Positions 46,550 to 55,228 of a stretch of DNA of 64,000 nt are shown here, piece after piece (the first letter of the stretch is position 1; each line of letters opens with the position of its first letter). The notes below the pieces were generated by a model that did no database searches, was not told the origin of the DNA, and saw only the letters and a list, made by a program, of their open reading frames with translations. A program made the translations under genes and the position numbers. This DNA is from Streptacidiphilus melanogenes (lineage in GTDB: Bacteria; Actinomycetota; Actinomycetes; Streptomycetales; Streptomycetaceae), in assembly GCF_000787835.1 (NCBI RefSeq), contig NZ_BBPP01000027.1, positions 39,094 to 103,093 on the forward strand, given 5' to 3'.

Positions 46550-48246
46550 GAGCCGCTCTCCTGGCCGTGCTGGTGGGGCAGGACGTACACACCGGTCGCC
46601 GGGTCGAGCCCGCCGGGCACCCCGGTCGCACCCTCGTAGGGCAGGTCCGACGGCGAGGCCGTCCCGTCGGCGTCCGCTGCGGCAGCGGACAGCGTGCCCA
46701 CGTGGAACGAGCCGGTGACGTCCGTCGGGAGCCCGGCCGCGCTGGTGGCCGCGCCGCCGAAGGACACCGGGGCCTTCGGCGGCGTCGAGCCCGCGCCCGG
46801 GCCGGCGGCTACGGGGTCCTGGTCGCCGCTCGTCCCGCCACCCGCGAGACGCCGCGCGGCGACCTGGGCCCGCATGCCGGCCCCGAGGCCGGCGCCCAGC
46901 CCCGAGCCGAGGCGCAGCTCGCCGGTCTGCCCGGCCTGACCGCCCTGCTCGGGGACGGTCGGTGCCACCTGGTCGGCCGTGTACTCGCCGGCCGCGAACT
47001 GTGCGGTGTCGAACTGGCCGGTCGCGAACTGTGCGGTGTCGAACTGCCCCGTCGCGAACTGGCCCGTGTCGAACTGGCCGGTCGCGTACTCGCCGGTGTG
47101 GAACTCCCCGGTCTGGAACTCGCCCGTCACGTGGTCGTCCGTCGCATAGCCCGCGGACGGGTGGTACTCCCCCTGTGCGGCGTCCACGACCGGGAGTTCC
47201 TGGGAGTCGCCCGGCTCCGTCACCAGCAGCGTGCCGACCGCCTGCCCGACGGCCCGGCCCGAGGCCGAGCCGTCGGACTGGCTCGGGAAGCGCCCGCCGA
47301 ACGGACCGCCCGGGTAGGGGCCGTCCCCGTAGGGCTGCTCGTACGACTGGCCGTAGGTGCCGGTGGCGTAACCCTGCTGCGGGTAGCTCTCCTGCTGCGG
47401 GTAGCCCGGCTCCTGGGTGCCGTAACCCGGCGTCCCGTAGTTCTCGTAGTTCTCGTAACCGCCGTGCTGCGGCGGCACGTCGACGTAGACGGGCAGCTCC
47501 GCCTCCACGTCGTAGCCCTCGTCGCCGGCCTGTTCCCCGCCCTCGAACGCCTCGTCGTACTCGTAGTCGTAGCCCTCGACGTGCTCGACCGGCCCACCCT
47601 GGGCCGGGACGGCGGGCCCGGCCATCGGGACCAGCTCCTCGACCGGCGAGGTGACCTCCAGCAGGCCGTCCACCGGACCGTCGCCGAAGTACGGCGTCGT
47701 GACGACGTCCTCCGGCGACTCGTCCTCGTCCGCTCGCGCGGCGGCGACGGCCTGGACCGCGGCGAGGGCGCCCCGGTAGCCGGTGCAGCGGCAGAGGTTG
47801 CCGCAGAGCGCCTGACGGGCCTCCAGATCGCTCGGGTGGTGGTTGCGTTCCAGCAGGTCGTGCACGGCCATCGCCAGACCGGGCGCACAGTAGCCGCACT
47901 GGACCGCGCCGCTCTCGGCCAGCGCCTGCTGCACGTCGGAGGGCACGCCCTCCTCAGCCAGGCCCTCGACCGTGCGGATCTCGACGCCCGCCGCGAGCGC
48001 GGCCGGCACCAGACAGGCGGCGGACAGCTGGCCGTCCACCTGGACCGAGCAGGCGCCGCACTCGCCCTGCTCGCAGCCGCCCTTCGCGCCCGCGAGCCCC
48101 AGCCGCTCGCGCAGCACGTACAGCAGGCTCTCGCCGATCCACGCGTCCGCGACCGGCCGGTCCACGCCGTTGACCCGCAGCGTGTACGAGGTGCGCGGCG
48201 AGTCGTCCGCGCCGAACCCCAGCGGGGAAGTCAGAAAGTCCGTCAC
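46546..48246 (-). CDS. 2Fe-2S subunit of xanthine dehydrogenase family, with long repeat-bearing extension
   Basis: The first ~175 residues form a standard electron-transfer subunit. A plant-type ferredoxin cluster has Cys58, Cys63, Cys66 and Cys78 (GGCEQGECGACSVQVDGQ), and an alpha-helical second cluster has QCGYCAPG and CGNLCRCTGYRG. The remaining ~390 residues are an unusual tail, acidic and Gly/Tyr/Gln-rich. They include a block of about ten 5-residue repeats of the form (A/D/H)TG(Q/E)F at ~370-425, then Ala/Gly-rich sequence. Normal family members are ~160-180 residues. The GTG start at 48246 overlaps the FAD-subunit stop. Confidence 0.88.
   Translation of the reverse strand: MTDFLTSPLGFGADDSPRTSYTLRVNGVDRPVADAWIGESLLYVLRERLGLAGAKGGCEQGECGACSVQVDGQLSAACLVPAALAAGVEIRTVEGLAEEGVPSDVQQALAESGAVQCGYCAPGLAMAVHDLLERNHHPSDLEARQALCGNLCRCTGYRGALAAVQAVAAARADEDESPEDVVTTPYFGDGPVDGLLEVTSPVEELVPMAGPAVPAQGGPVEHVEGYDYEYDEAFEGGEQAGDEGYDVEAELPVYVDVPPQHGGYENYENYGTPGYGTQEPGYPQQESYPQQGYATGTYGQSYEQPYGDGPYPGGPFGGRFPSQSDGSASGRAVGQAVGTLLVTEPGDSQELPVVDAAQGEYHPSAGYATDDHVTGEFQTGEFHTGEYATGQFDTGQFATGQFDTAQFATGQFDTAQFAAGEYTADQVAPTVPEQGGQAGQTGELRLGSGLGAGLGAGMRAQVAARRLAGGGTSGDQDPVAAGPGAGSTPPKAPVSFGGAATSAAGLPTDVTGSFHVGTLSAAAADADGTASPSDLPYEGATGVPGGLDPATGVYVLPHQHGQESGS
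46975..47135. repeat. Tandem coding repeat in the 2Fe-2S subunit extension
   Basis: A 30-base unit encoding FDTGQFATGQ-like decapeptides is repeated about five times with near-identical DNA, each decapeptide itself being two 5-residue halves. Confidence 0.8.
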
Positions 48247-49112
48247 GAAAGCGCCCTCCCGAGTGCGCGGCGGGCCAGTACGGACACGGTACGCCGAAGC
48301 CGTGCCGTCGTGGGAGCGGCATCCGTTCTAGCAGCCGCGGCCTCGGCTCCGGCGTCGGGTACGCACGCGGAGGCGACGTACTCGCCGAACGCCTGCGCCA
48401 CGCCCGGGTCGACGGTACGCTCCCCGTCCCAGTCGATGCAGCCGGCCACCCATTGTTCGGCCTCCAACGGCCGCAGCGGGACGGGCGCGACCGCGCCGAC
48501 CGCACAGCGCACGGCCCTGCGGGCGGGGTCCAGCACCAGGGCGACGGACGCGACGGCACGGGAGGGGCCGGTGCGGCCGCCGGACTTGAGGAAGACCTGG
48601 GGCGCGTGCAGCAGCGGAACTCGGACATATGCGAGCAACTCGCCCGAACGCAATGGGTCCAAGCCGGTCAGCAGGTGACTGACCGCCACCTCTCGTCCAC
48701 CCTCCGGACCCACCAGCGTCACCGTGGCTTCGAGCGCGGCGAGCACCGGCAGGGTGTCCCCGGCCGGGTGGGCGCTGACGATGTTGCCGCCGAGCGTCCC
48801 GACGTTGCGCACCTGCGGCGGCCCGACGGTCGCCGCGGCCTCGGCGAGGGCGGGGATCAGCGCGGCGAAGTCCGGTCGCGCCATGCGGGCGTGGGTGAGC
48901 CCCGCGCCCAGCAGGGCCGCCCCGTCCTGGTACTGCCAGCCGCGGAGCTCGGCGACCCGCCCCAGCCCAAGCAGCGCCATCGGGCGCAGCAGCCCGGCGT
49001 TGACCGCACCCATCAGGTCGGTCCCGCCCGCGACCGGCACCGCGCCCGGCGACTCCGCCATGGCGCTGACGGCCTCGTCCAGCGAGGCCGGGAGCATGAT
49101 CGTCTGGTTCAC
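48243..49112 (-). CDS. FAD-binding subunit of xanthine dehydrogenase family
   Basis: The 289-aa medium subunit carries FAD by a PCMH-type fold: VPVAGGTDLMGAVNAGLLRP binds the pyrophosphate and VGPPQVRNVGTLGGNIVSAHPAGD is the second FAD motif. The C-terminal CO_dehC-like domain is shortened and Ala-rich. GTG 49112 is the first gene of a three-gene operon (FAD, 2Fe-2S, Mo), each overlapping the next by 4 bases, which favours equal synthesis of the three subunits. No maturation factor of the XdhC type is seen nearby. Confidence 0.9.
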   Translation of the reverse strand: MNQTIMLPASLDEAVSAMAESPGAVPVAGGTDLMGAVNAGLLRPMALLGLGRVAELRGWQYQDGAALLGAGLTHARMARPDFAALIPALAEAAATVGPPQVRNVGTLGGNIVSAHPAGDTLPVLAALEATVTLVGPEGGREVAVSHLLTGLDPLRSGELLAYVRVPLLHAPQVFLKSGGRTGPSRAVASVALVLDPARRAVRCAVGAVAPVPLRPLEAEQWVAGCIDWDGERTVDPGVAQAFGEYVASACVPDAGAEAAAARTDAAPTTARLRRTVSVLARRALGRALS

Positions 49113-49283
49113 TCGTGTCCCACCGTGCTCGGGCCGCTCACGCCGCCACCCTCCTGGCCGTACGGTACGTGGAAACGCACCTGCTGCGCACCCTCCTGGT
49201 GTGGCGTGGAAGCACAACGATTGCACACGGTGTGTGAAAGCCAGGGCGGGGGCCTTTTTCCGAGCGCAGGAACCCGGCAGCCT

Positions 49284-49318
49284 CCAGGGGCGCCGGGAAC
49301 TGCCCCTTTTGCGAAGAA
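49284..49318 (-). repeat. Dispersed intergenic repeat copy
   Basis: On the minus strand the element carries GGCAGTTCCCGGCGCCCCTGG, abbreviated GCAGTTCCC..GCGCCCCT, matching the copies near 29921 and 41227-41345. It also contains a small hairpin AGGGGC/GCCCCT next to the end of the hexosaminidase gene. Confidence 0.5.
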
Positions 49319-49320
49319 GG

Positions 49321-50925
49321 TCAGGGTCGTCCGTCGACGGGGCGGCCGAGGACGCCGGGGCGGGTCTGCCAGGGGCGGGGGCCGCCGGGGTGGCGGTATT
49401 CGACACCCATCGCGTCGAGGCGCGCGTAGTGGGTGGTCATGCGGGCGGCGAAACCCTCCCAGTCGCGGGCCTCCGGCTCGCGGGGCAGGTCCGACCAGGC
49501 CACCTCGGCGAACGCGGCCAGGCGCGGGAACGCGTGGTAGTCCACGGAGCGGGCGTCGTCCATGAACTCCGTCCAGACGTTGGCCTGAGTGCCGATCACG
49601 TGCGCTGCCGCCGCCGCGTCCTGGCGCAGCGTCGGCGGGAGGGGCTCGTACCGGTAGACGTCCTCCAGGGTCCGCACGTAGCCGACGGGGATCGGCTCGT
49701 CCGCATCCGCCGACTCCCGGTGGTCCAGGTACACGTGCTGCTCGGGACACATCACCACGTCATGTCCCGCCCGCGCGGCGGCGATTCCGCCCTCGTACCC
49801 GCGCCACGACGAGACCGCGGCCCCCACGGCCAACCCGCCCTCCAGAATCTCGTCCCACCCGATCAGCCTGCGGCCCCGCTCCGCGAGCCAGCGGTCGAAG
49901 TGACGGATGAACCAGCTCTGCAGCTGGTCCTCGTCGGCGAGGCCCAGCTCCTTGATGCGCGCCTGCGCGGCCCCGCTCGCGCGCCACTGCTGCTTGGGGC
50001 ACTCGTCGCCGCCGAGGTGGACGAAGGCGGAGGGAAAGAGCTCCAGCACCTCCTCCAGCACGTGCTCGTAGAACCGCAGCGTGCCGTCCTCGACGTTCAG
50101 CACGTTGGGGTTGACGCCCCAGTCGGTGAAGGTCCGCAGCGCCGTCGTGTCGACGACGTCGTGGTTGCCGAGTTCGGGGTAGGCGGCGATCGCCGCCTGC
50201 GAGTGGCCGGGGATGTCGATCTCGGGGACGACGGTGATGTGCCGGGCGGCGGCGTAGGCGACGATCTCGCGCAGGTCGTCCTGGGTGTAGTAGCCGCCGT
50301 GGGGGCGGTCGTCGCGGCGCCCGCCGTCGCGGAAGCCGACCATGGAGCGCTCGCGCCAGGAGCCGACCTCGGTGAGCCGGGGATAGCGGCGGATCTCGAC
50401 GCGCCAGCCCTGGTCGTCGGTCAGATGCAGGTGCAGCACATTGAGCTTGTGCGCGGCCATGAGGTCGAGGTAGCGCAGCACGTCCGCCTTGGGCAGGAAG
50501 TGCCGGGCGACGTCGAGCAGCAGACCGCGCCAGCCGAAGCGGGGGGCGTCGTCGACGACGACGTGAGGGAGCGACCAGCCGTCCGGCGTGACCGCGCCGC
50601 GGCGGTAGGCCCGCGGGCCGAGCAGCTGGCGCAGGGTCTGCGCGCCCCAGAACAGCCCGGCGGCGCTGCCGCCGCTCAGGCGGACGCCGTCGGCGTCGAC
50701 GACGAGCCGGTAGCCCTCCGCGGCGAGGCTCCCGTCCAGGGCCAGGGTGATGCCGGCCGGGCCGGGCAGCAGCGGCAGGCCCGTGGCCGCACCGAGCTCC
50801 GCGCGCAGCCAGGCCGCGACGGACTCGGTGCCCGCGCCGCCGTCCAGAGCGGTGGCGGTGGTGAGGTCGTAGGCGGCGGATCCGTCGGGCTGGGCGAGGG
50901 ACAGCGGTGCGGGGATGAGGTCCAT
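49321..50925 (-). CDS. GH20 beta-N-acetylhexosaminidase
   Basis: The 534-aa enzyme releases GlcNAc from chitin oligosaccharides, completing extracellular or cytoplasmic chitin breakdown. A GH20b N-terminal domain (~1-120) precedes the barrel. The catalytic Asp-Glu pair is in HLGGDECPKQQW, and HLHLTDDQGWRVEI is the preceding family motif. No signal peptide is visible, so it may act in the cytoplasm on imported chitobiose. A DasR-like site lies 29 bases upstream. ATG 50925 begins the conserved first strand (LIPAPLSL). Confidence 0.95.
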   Translation of the reverse strand: MDLIPAPLSLAQPDGSAAYDLTTATALDGGAGTESVAAWLRAELGAATGLPLLPGPAGITLALDGSLAAEGYRLVVDADGVRLSGGSAAGLFWGAQTLRQLLGPRAYRRGAVTPDGWSLPHVVVDDAPRFGWRGLLLDVARHFLPKADVLRYLDLMAAHKLNVLHLHLTDDQGWRVEIRRYPRLTEVGSWRERSMVGFRDGGRRDDRPHGGYYTQDDLREIVAYAAARHITVVPEIDIPGHSQAAIAAYPELGNHDVVDTTALRTFTDWGVNPNVLNVEDGTLRFYEHVLEEVLELFPSAFVHLGGDECPKQQWRASGAAQARIKELGLADEDQLQSWFIRHFDRWLAERGRRLIGWDEILEGGLAVGAAVSSWRGYEGGIAAARAGHDVVMCPEQHVYLDHRESADADEPIPVGYVRTLEDVYRYEPLPPTLRQDAAAAAHVIGTQANVWTEFMDDARSVDYHAFPRLAAFAEVAWSDLPREPEARDWEGFAARMTTHYARLDAMGVEYRHPGGPRPWQTRPGVLGRPVDGRP

Positions 50926-50953
50926 GACCTCATCCTGCCCGCCGTCCCACCTG

Positions 50954-50965
50954 AGGACTAGACCA
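50954..50965 (-). promoter_or_regulatory. DasR-like operator upstream of hexosaminidase
   Basis: On the minus strand TGGTCTAGTCCT, preceded by AG, matches the dre consensus at 10 of 12 positions. It lies 29-40 bases upstream of the start codon, where a repressor would block RNA polymerase. Confidence 0.6.
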
Positions 50966-51007
50966 CTGAGCCCGTCACCGCCCGGACGGAGGGACTGGAC
51001 GGAGGGA

Positions 51008-51289
51008 CTACTTGTCCTTGCCGCCCTTGTCCTTGCCCTTGCCGTCCATGCCCTCCCAGATCTCCTTGCAGAGGGGGCAGACCGGGTACTTCTTCGGGTC
51101 GCGGCTGGGCACCCAGACCTTGCCGCAGAGCGCGACCACGGGCGTGCCGCTCAGCGCGCTCTCCATGATCTTGTTCTTGTCGGCGTAGTGCGCGAACCGC
51201 TCGTGATCGCCGTCGCCGTGGGAGGTCTGCGGGACCTCCTCGATCAGGGTGCCGGTACCGGTCGCGCGCTCGGGCTCAAGGGTGCTCAT
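51008..51289 (-). CDS. DUF3039 family protein
   Basis: The 93-aa protein has the DUF3039 core HYADKNKIMESALSGTPVVALCGKVWVPSRDP and ends with a zinc-ribbon-like pair in PVCPLCKEIWEGM plus a Lys-rich tail. The first Cys pair partner is the ALCGK Cys. It is conserved and small in actinobacteria, with unknown function; a zinc site is likely. ATG 51289 begins MSTLEPERA; the longer frame upstream is non-coding. Confidence 0.88.
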   Translation of the reverse strand: MSTLEPERATGTGTLIEEVPQTSHGDGDHERFAHYADKNKIMESALSGTPVVALCGKVWVPSRDPKKYPVCPLCKEIWEGMDGKGKDKGGKDK

Positions 51290-51383
51290 GCCGGCCAAGT
51301 CTAGTTCGGGCCGTTGCGGAACGGTCCAGCCCTCCGACGTGATTCCGGTCGCCGGCGAAATCACGGCAGCGACCGCGCCGAGG

Positions 51384-51962
51384 TCAGTTCAGGCTGGGGT
51401 CGTCCGCGTACGTCGCCACCAGTGCCAGCTCGCCCCGCTGCCGGCGCAGCACCGCGCGCCACAGGCGCTCCGGGGCCGGCGCCGAGACGTCGCCGGGCTC
51501 GGAGTCCACCAGGAACCAGGCGCCCTGGCGCAGCTCGTCCTCCAGCTGGCCCGGGGCCCAGCCCGCGTAACCGGCGAAGACCCGCAGCCCGCCCAGCTCT
51601 CCGACCAGCAGCTCCGGGGGCGCCTCCAGGTCCACCAGGCCGATCGCCCCGTGCACCCGGCGCCAGCCCAGCACCTCGTCCTCGCCCTGCTCCCCGGGGA
51701 CGACGGCCAGCGCGAGTGCGGAGTCCAGGCCGACCGGTCCGCCCTGGAAGATCACCGACGGCTCCCCCGCGAGATCGGCCCAGGACTCCAGCACCGCACC
51801 CACCTCGACCGGCGTCGGCCGGTTCAGCACGACCCCGAGCGAACCCTCCGTGTCGTGGTCGAGCAGCAGGACCACGGCACGGTCGAAGTTGGGATCGGTC
51901 ATGGCCGGAGTAGCCACGAGCAGACGTCCGGTGAGCGAGACGGGCACCGTCATGCCAGACAT
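51384..51962 (-). CDS. YqgE/AlgH family protein (UPF0301)
   Basis: The 192-aa protein has the family hallmarks LTGRLLVATPAMTDPNFDRAVVLLLDH near the start, then GSLGVVLNRPT and FQGGPVGLDSALAL. The biochemical function is unknown. ATG 51962 is followed three codons later by another ATG (51953); either could be the start. It stands between murA (divergent) and DUF3039 on the same strand as the latter. Confidence 0.92.
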   Translation of the reverse strand: MSGMTVPVSLTGRLLVATPAMTDPNFDRAVVLLLDHDTEGSLGVVLNRPTPVEVGAVLESWADLAGEPSVIFQGGPVGLDSALALAVVPGEQGEDEVLGWRRVHGAIGLVDLEAPPELLVGELGGLRVFAGYAGWAPGQLEDELRQGAWFLVDSEPGDVSAPAPERLWRAVLRRQRGELALVATYADDPSLN

Positions 51963-52187
51963 GATCCCGCACCGGGCCCGCGTAGGGCACTCGAACGCGC
52001 GCGTACGCGCGGCCTCCCGTGACCTTGCGCACAGCCCGCCACCCCGCATCCGCCGTCCGGCCAGGGGCGAAGGGTTTCGGGGGCGGAAAGGAACCGTGGG
52101 CAGGACCATTACCATCTCTCAGGGTGCGTGCACCCATGCGCACTCTTCGACCATCCGACTCCCCAGACCCCCCAGGATCGCGAGAAC

Positions 52188-53519
52188 ATGACCGACGACG
52201 TCCTGATCGTCCACGGCGGAACGCCGCTGGAGGGTGAGATCCGTGTCCGCGGCGCGAAGAACCTCGTGCCCAAGGCCATGGTGGCGGCCCTGCTGGGTCA
52301 CGAACCGAGCCGGCTGCGCAACGTTCCGGACATCCGCGACGTCAAGGTCGTGCGCGGCCTGCTCCAGCTCCACGGCGTCACCGTCCGCGTCGGCGAGGAG
52401 GAGGGCGAGCTGGTGCTCGACCCGACCTACGTCGAGCGCGCGAACGTCGCCGACATCGACGCGCACGCCGGCAGCTCGCGCATCCCGATCCTGTTCTGCG
52501 GCCCGCTGCTGCACCGGCTCGGCCACGCCTTCATCCCGGGCCTGGGCGGCTGCGACATCGGCGGCCGGCCGGTCGACTTCCACTTCGACGTGCTGCGTCA
52601 GTTCGGCGCGGTCATCGAGAAGCACCCGCAGGGCACCGAGCTGAGCGCTCCCCAGCGGCTGCGCGGCTGCAAGATCGAGCTGCCGTACCCGTCGGTGGGC
52701 GCGACCGAGCAGGTCCTGCTGACCGCCGTGCTGGCGGAGGGCGTCACCGAGCTGCGCAACGCGGCCATCGAGCCGGAGATCGTGGACCTGATCTGCGTGC
52801 TGCAGAAGATGGGCGCGATCATCTCCATGGGCACCGACCGCACCATCCTCATCACCGGTGTGGACCGCCTCGGCGGCTACAACCACCGCGCCCTGCCGGA
52901 CCGCCTGGAGGCGGCCTCCTGGGCGTGCGCGGCGCTGGCGACGCACGGCGACATCTACGTGCACGGCGCGCGGCAGCTGGAGATGATGACCTTCCTCAAC
53001 ACCTTCCGGAAGGTCGGCGGCGCGTTCGCGGTCGACGACGAGGGCATCCGCTTCTGGCACCCCGGCGGCGAGCTCAAGGCCATCGCCCTGGAGACGGACG
53101 TCCACCCCGGCTTCCAGACCGACTGGCAGCAGCCGCTGGTCGTCGCGCTGACGCAGGCCTCCGGCCTGTCCATCGTCCACGAGACGGTCTACGAGTCCCG
53201 CCTCGGCTTCACCTCGGCGCTGAACCAGATGGGCGCGCACATCCAGCTCTACCGCGAGTGCCTGGGCGGGACGCCGTGCCGCTTCGGCCGGCGCAACTTC
53301 CTGCACTCCGCGGTCGTCTCCGGCCCCTCCAAGCTGCAGGGCGCGGAGCTGGTCATCCCGGACCTGCGCGGCGGCTTCTCCTACCTGATCGCCGCGCTGG
53401 CGGCGCAGGGCACCTCGCGCGTCCACGGCATCGACCTGATCAACCGCGGTTACGAGAACTTCATGGACAAGCTCCGGGCGCTGGGCGCCCAGATCGAGCT
53501 CCCGGCGACGGCGGCCTGA
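52188..53519 (+). CDS. murA: UDP-N-acetylglucosamine 1-carboxyvinyltransferase
   Basis: The 443-aa enzyme transfers enolpyruvate from PEP to UDP-GlcNAc, the first committed step of peptidoglycan synthesis. Lys24-Asn25 (GAKNLVPK) and Cys122 (GLGGCDIGGRPVD), the residue attacked by fosfomycin in sensitive enzymes, are both present. Substrate-loop GGYNHRALPDRLEAASW is intact. ATG 52188 starts the conserved N-terminus, and the upstream 20 codons look random. Two hairpin terminators follow. This may not be the only MurA, as streptomycetes often carry two. Confidence 0.96.
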   Translation: MTDDVLIVHGGTPLEGEIRVRGAKNLVPKAMVAALLGHEPSRLRNVPDIRDVKVVRGLLQLHGVTVRVGEEEGELVLDPTYVERANVADIDAHAGSSRIPILFCGPLLHRLGHAFIPGLGGCDIGGRPVDFHFDVLRQFGAVIEKHPQGTELSAPQRLRGCKIELPYPSVGATEQVLLTAVLAEGVTELRNAAIEPEIVDLICVLQKMGAIISMGTDRTILITGVDRLGGYNHRALPDRLEAASWACAALATHGDIYVHGARQLEMMTFLNTFRKVGGAFAVDDEGIRFWHPGGELKAIALETDVHPGFQTDWQQPLVVALTQASGLSIVHETVYESRLGFTSALNQMGAHIQLYRECLGGTPCRFGRRNFLHSAVVSGPSKLQGAELVIPDLRGGFSYLIAALAAQGTSRVHGIDLINRGYENFMDKLRALGAQIELPATAA

Positions 53520-53522
53520 CGC

Positions 53523-53544
53523 GGGCCGTCCGGACGGACGGCCC
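53523..53544. terminator. Hairpin just after murA
   Basis: GGGCCGTCC and GGACGGCCC pair around a 4-base loop immediately after the murA stop. Confidence 0.65.
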
Positions 53545-53573
53545 GACAGGTTCTCGACGACCGCCCCTTCGAC

Positions 53574-53614
53574 GCGCCGCTGCGCACGTACTGCCCGTAC
53601 GTGCGCAGCGGCGC
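53574..53614. terminator. Second, stronger hairpin between murA and GNAT gene
   Basis: A perfect 18-bp stem (53574-53591 with 53597-53614) with a 5-base loop separates convergent murA and the acetyltransferase gene and can serve both. Confidence 0.85.
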
Positions 53615-53624
53615 TTCGGCGTCG

Positions 53625-54386
53625 TCACGCCCGGCGCGTGAAGACGTGGATGTGCCCGACCGGCACGAAGCCGCTGCGTCCGTACCACTGCTGCGGCCAG
53701 TCGTCCGGCTCCGCGATGAGGAAGAAGGTCGTCGCGTCGGCCGCGCGGTGCAGTGCGGTGGCGAGGACGGTCCCGGCGTGGCCCGCCCGCAGGTGGTCGT
53801 CGGCGGTGACGAGGTCCTCCAGCTGGGCGACGCCGGCGGCGCGGTCCTGGTAGAGGTCGGCCCAGGAGGCCACCGCGCCGTCGTCGGCACGGGCGGCGAG
53901 GAAGAGGACCTCGGGCGCGCCGCCCAGGCGCGCGGCGCGGCGGGCGGCGAGGTGGGCGATGGTCTCCTCGTCCGCGTGCGGCATCCAGCCGCGCAGCTGG
54001 CGCTCCAGGGGCTCGCGCAGGTCGTCCAGGGCCACGGACTCGGCAGGCACGGCCGGTGCGGGGCGCGGGCCGCGGTGGACCATCACCAGCTCGGGGGCGT
54101 GGTCGTATCCGACGGCGGTCAACGCAGGCGCGCAGGCCCTCGCCTCGGCGTCCGTCAGCACGGTGATCCTGCGGTGGTCGAGGCCGTCGAGCAGCGCGTC
54201 CGCGCGGGCCGCCAGCAGGGCGGGCTCGGTCGCGGAGTCGACGAACAGCTGGTTGTTGTCGTGCGAGCGCGCGTACGCGCCGTTGCGGACCGCGAATCCG
54301 CCGGGGAAGTCCTCCGTCCATGCGGCCTGACGGCGGGCGAACGAGGACAGGAAACGCACGATCGACGCGAACTCGTCGGATGACAT
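53625..54386 (-). CDS. GNAT-family N-acetyltransferase
   Basis: The 253-aa protein has a less conserved N-terminal half and a C-terminal GNAT domain. That domain carries VAQLEDLVTADDHLRAGHAGTVLATALHRAA, the acetyl-CoA-binding loop pattern (Q/R-x-x-G-x-A variant), and WYGRSGFVPVGHIHVFTRR at the end, typical of the last strands. The acceptor is unknown. GGGAGGGG precedes ATG 54386 by 7 bases. Confidence 0.85.
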   Translation of the reverse strand: MSSDEFASIVRFLSSFARRQAAWTEDFPGGFAVRNGAYARSHDNNQLFVDSATEPALLAARADALLDGLDHRRITVLTDAEARACAPALTAVGYDHAPELVMVHRGPRPAPAVPAESVALDDLREPLERQLRGWMPHADEETIAHLAARRAARLGGAPEVLFLAARADDGAVASWADLYQDRAAGVAQLEDLVTADDHLRAGHAGTVLATALHRAADATTFFLIAEPDDWPQQWYGRSGFVPVGHIHVFTRRA

Positions 54387-54509
54387 CCGAGACCCCTCCC
54401 GGGCTGGACCGGCCCTGAGGCTCCTCGGGCCGGGGACCAGTCAACCAGCGCCTTGAACGAGGCGAGCCGGCCGCCCCGCAGCTGCGGGGTGACCGGCTCG
54501 GCGACACGG

Positions 54510-54542
54510 CGCCGGGCCCCCTTGGTGGTGGGGGCTCCGGCG
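54510..54542 (-). terminator. Terminator of hupA
   Basis: CGCCGG and CCCCC pair with GGGGG and CCGGCG around an 8-base loop, 7 bases beyond the hupA stop codon. Confidence 0.7.
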
Positions 54543-54548
54543 TCCGGA

Positions 54549-54830
54549 TCACTTGCCCTTGGCGGCATCCTTCAGCTTCGAGCCCGCGGAGACCTTGACG
54601 CTGTAGCCGGCCGGGATCTGGATCGGGTCGCCGGTCTGCGGGTTGCGGGCGGTACGAGCGGCACGGTGGGTGCGCTCGAAGGTCAGGAAGCCGGGGATGG
54701 TGACCTTCTCGTCGCCCTTGGCGACGACGTCGCCGACGATGTCGGCGAAGGCCGCCAGGACGGCGTCGGCGTCCTTGCGGGTCACCTCGGCGCGCTCGGA
54801 GAGAGCGGCCACCAGCTCACTGCGGTTCAT
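54549..54830 (-). CDS. hupA: HU-type nucleoid protein
   Basis: This 93-aa histone-like protein bends and compacts DNA. It has the HU fold: MNRSELVAALSERAEVTRKDADAVL helices, and the DNA-binding arm GFLTFERTHRAARTARNPQTGDPIQIPA. It lacks the Lys-rich C-terminal tail of the second actinomycete HU (HupS), so it is the short vegetative type. A terminator follows. Confidence 0.95.
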   Translation of the reverse strand: MNRSELVAALSERAEVTRKDADAVLAAFADIVGDVVAKGDEKVTIPGFLTFERTHRAARTARNPQTGDPIQIPAGYSVKVSAGSKLKDAAKGK

Positions 54831-55228
54831 GTGTACTCCATTGTGGTCTGTCGCGTTGCGATCCTCGGCTGCCCCGGAGGACCGCCGCCTCGGCTGCCGA
54901 GCCGAGCCATCGAGCAGCCTGCGCTGGCTGCGATGGCGTCCCGACAGGCGATGGGGGTGTGCCTGAGCACGAATCCTGCCCCCACTCCCGCCGGGAAAGC
55001 GAATCCGGCACCCGCGAGAGTCACACGAACAGCGCCACGCTCCCGCGTGCGCTCATGGGACTCCCGCCGGTCACTCTAGGCGGACGTTTCCGGAAGTGTC
55101 GTAAACGACGCGCCGGGGCACACCGTATCGGTTGCGGTCCGGTGGCCCCAAACGCAGGTCAGCCTGTCGTCGGACGCTGCTCCACCCGGGTAGAGGTGAA
55201 CGCTCGGCGGGCCGGTCGGGCGCCGGAC
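54831..55228. other. Upstream region of hupA
   Basis: About 400 bases with no supported gene. Contains the inverted repeat GTCGT/ACGAC at 55098-55109 and the palindrome TTCCGGAA close by (55088-55095), with TAGAGT on the minus strand as a possible -10 box. The long leader is compatible with growth control of hupA. Confidence 0.45.

Noticed and set aside
46975-47135. CRISPR-like repeat array
   Set aside because: The repeats are in frame, coding and without unique spacers; the same holds for the tract at 24565-24990.
44069-47899. A 1276-codon frame that would fuse the molybdenum subunit with upstream sequence
   Set aside because: Only the part from 46549 has family similarity; the rest is antiphase to the 2Fe-2S gene and the GTGA overlap marks the true start.
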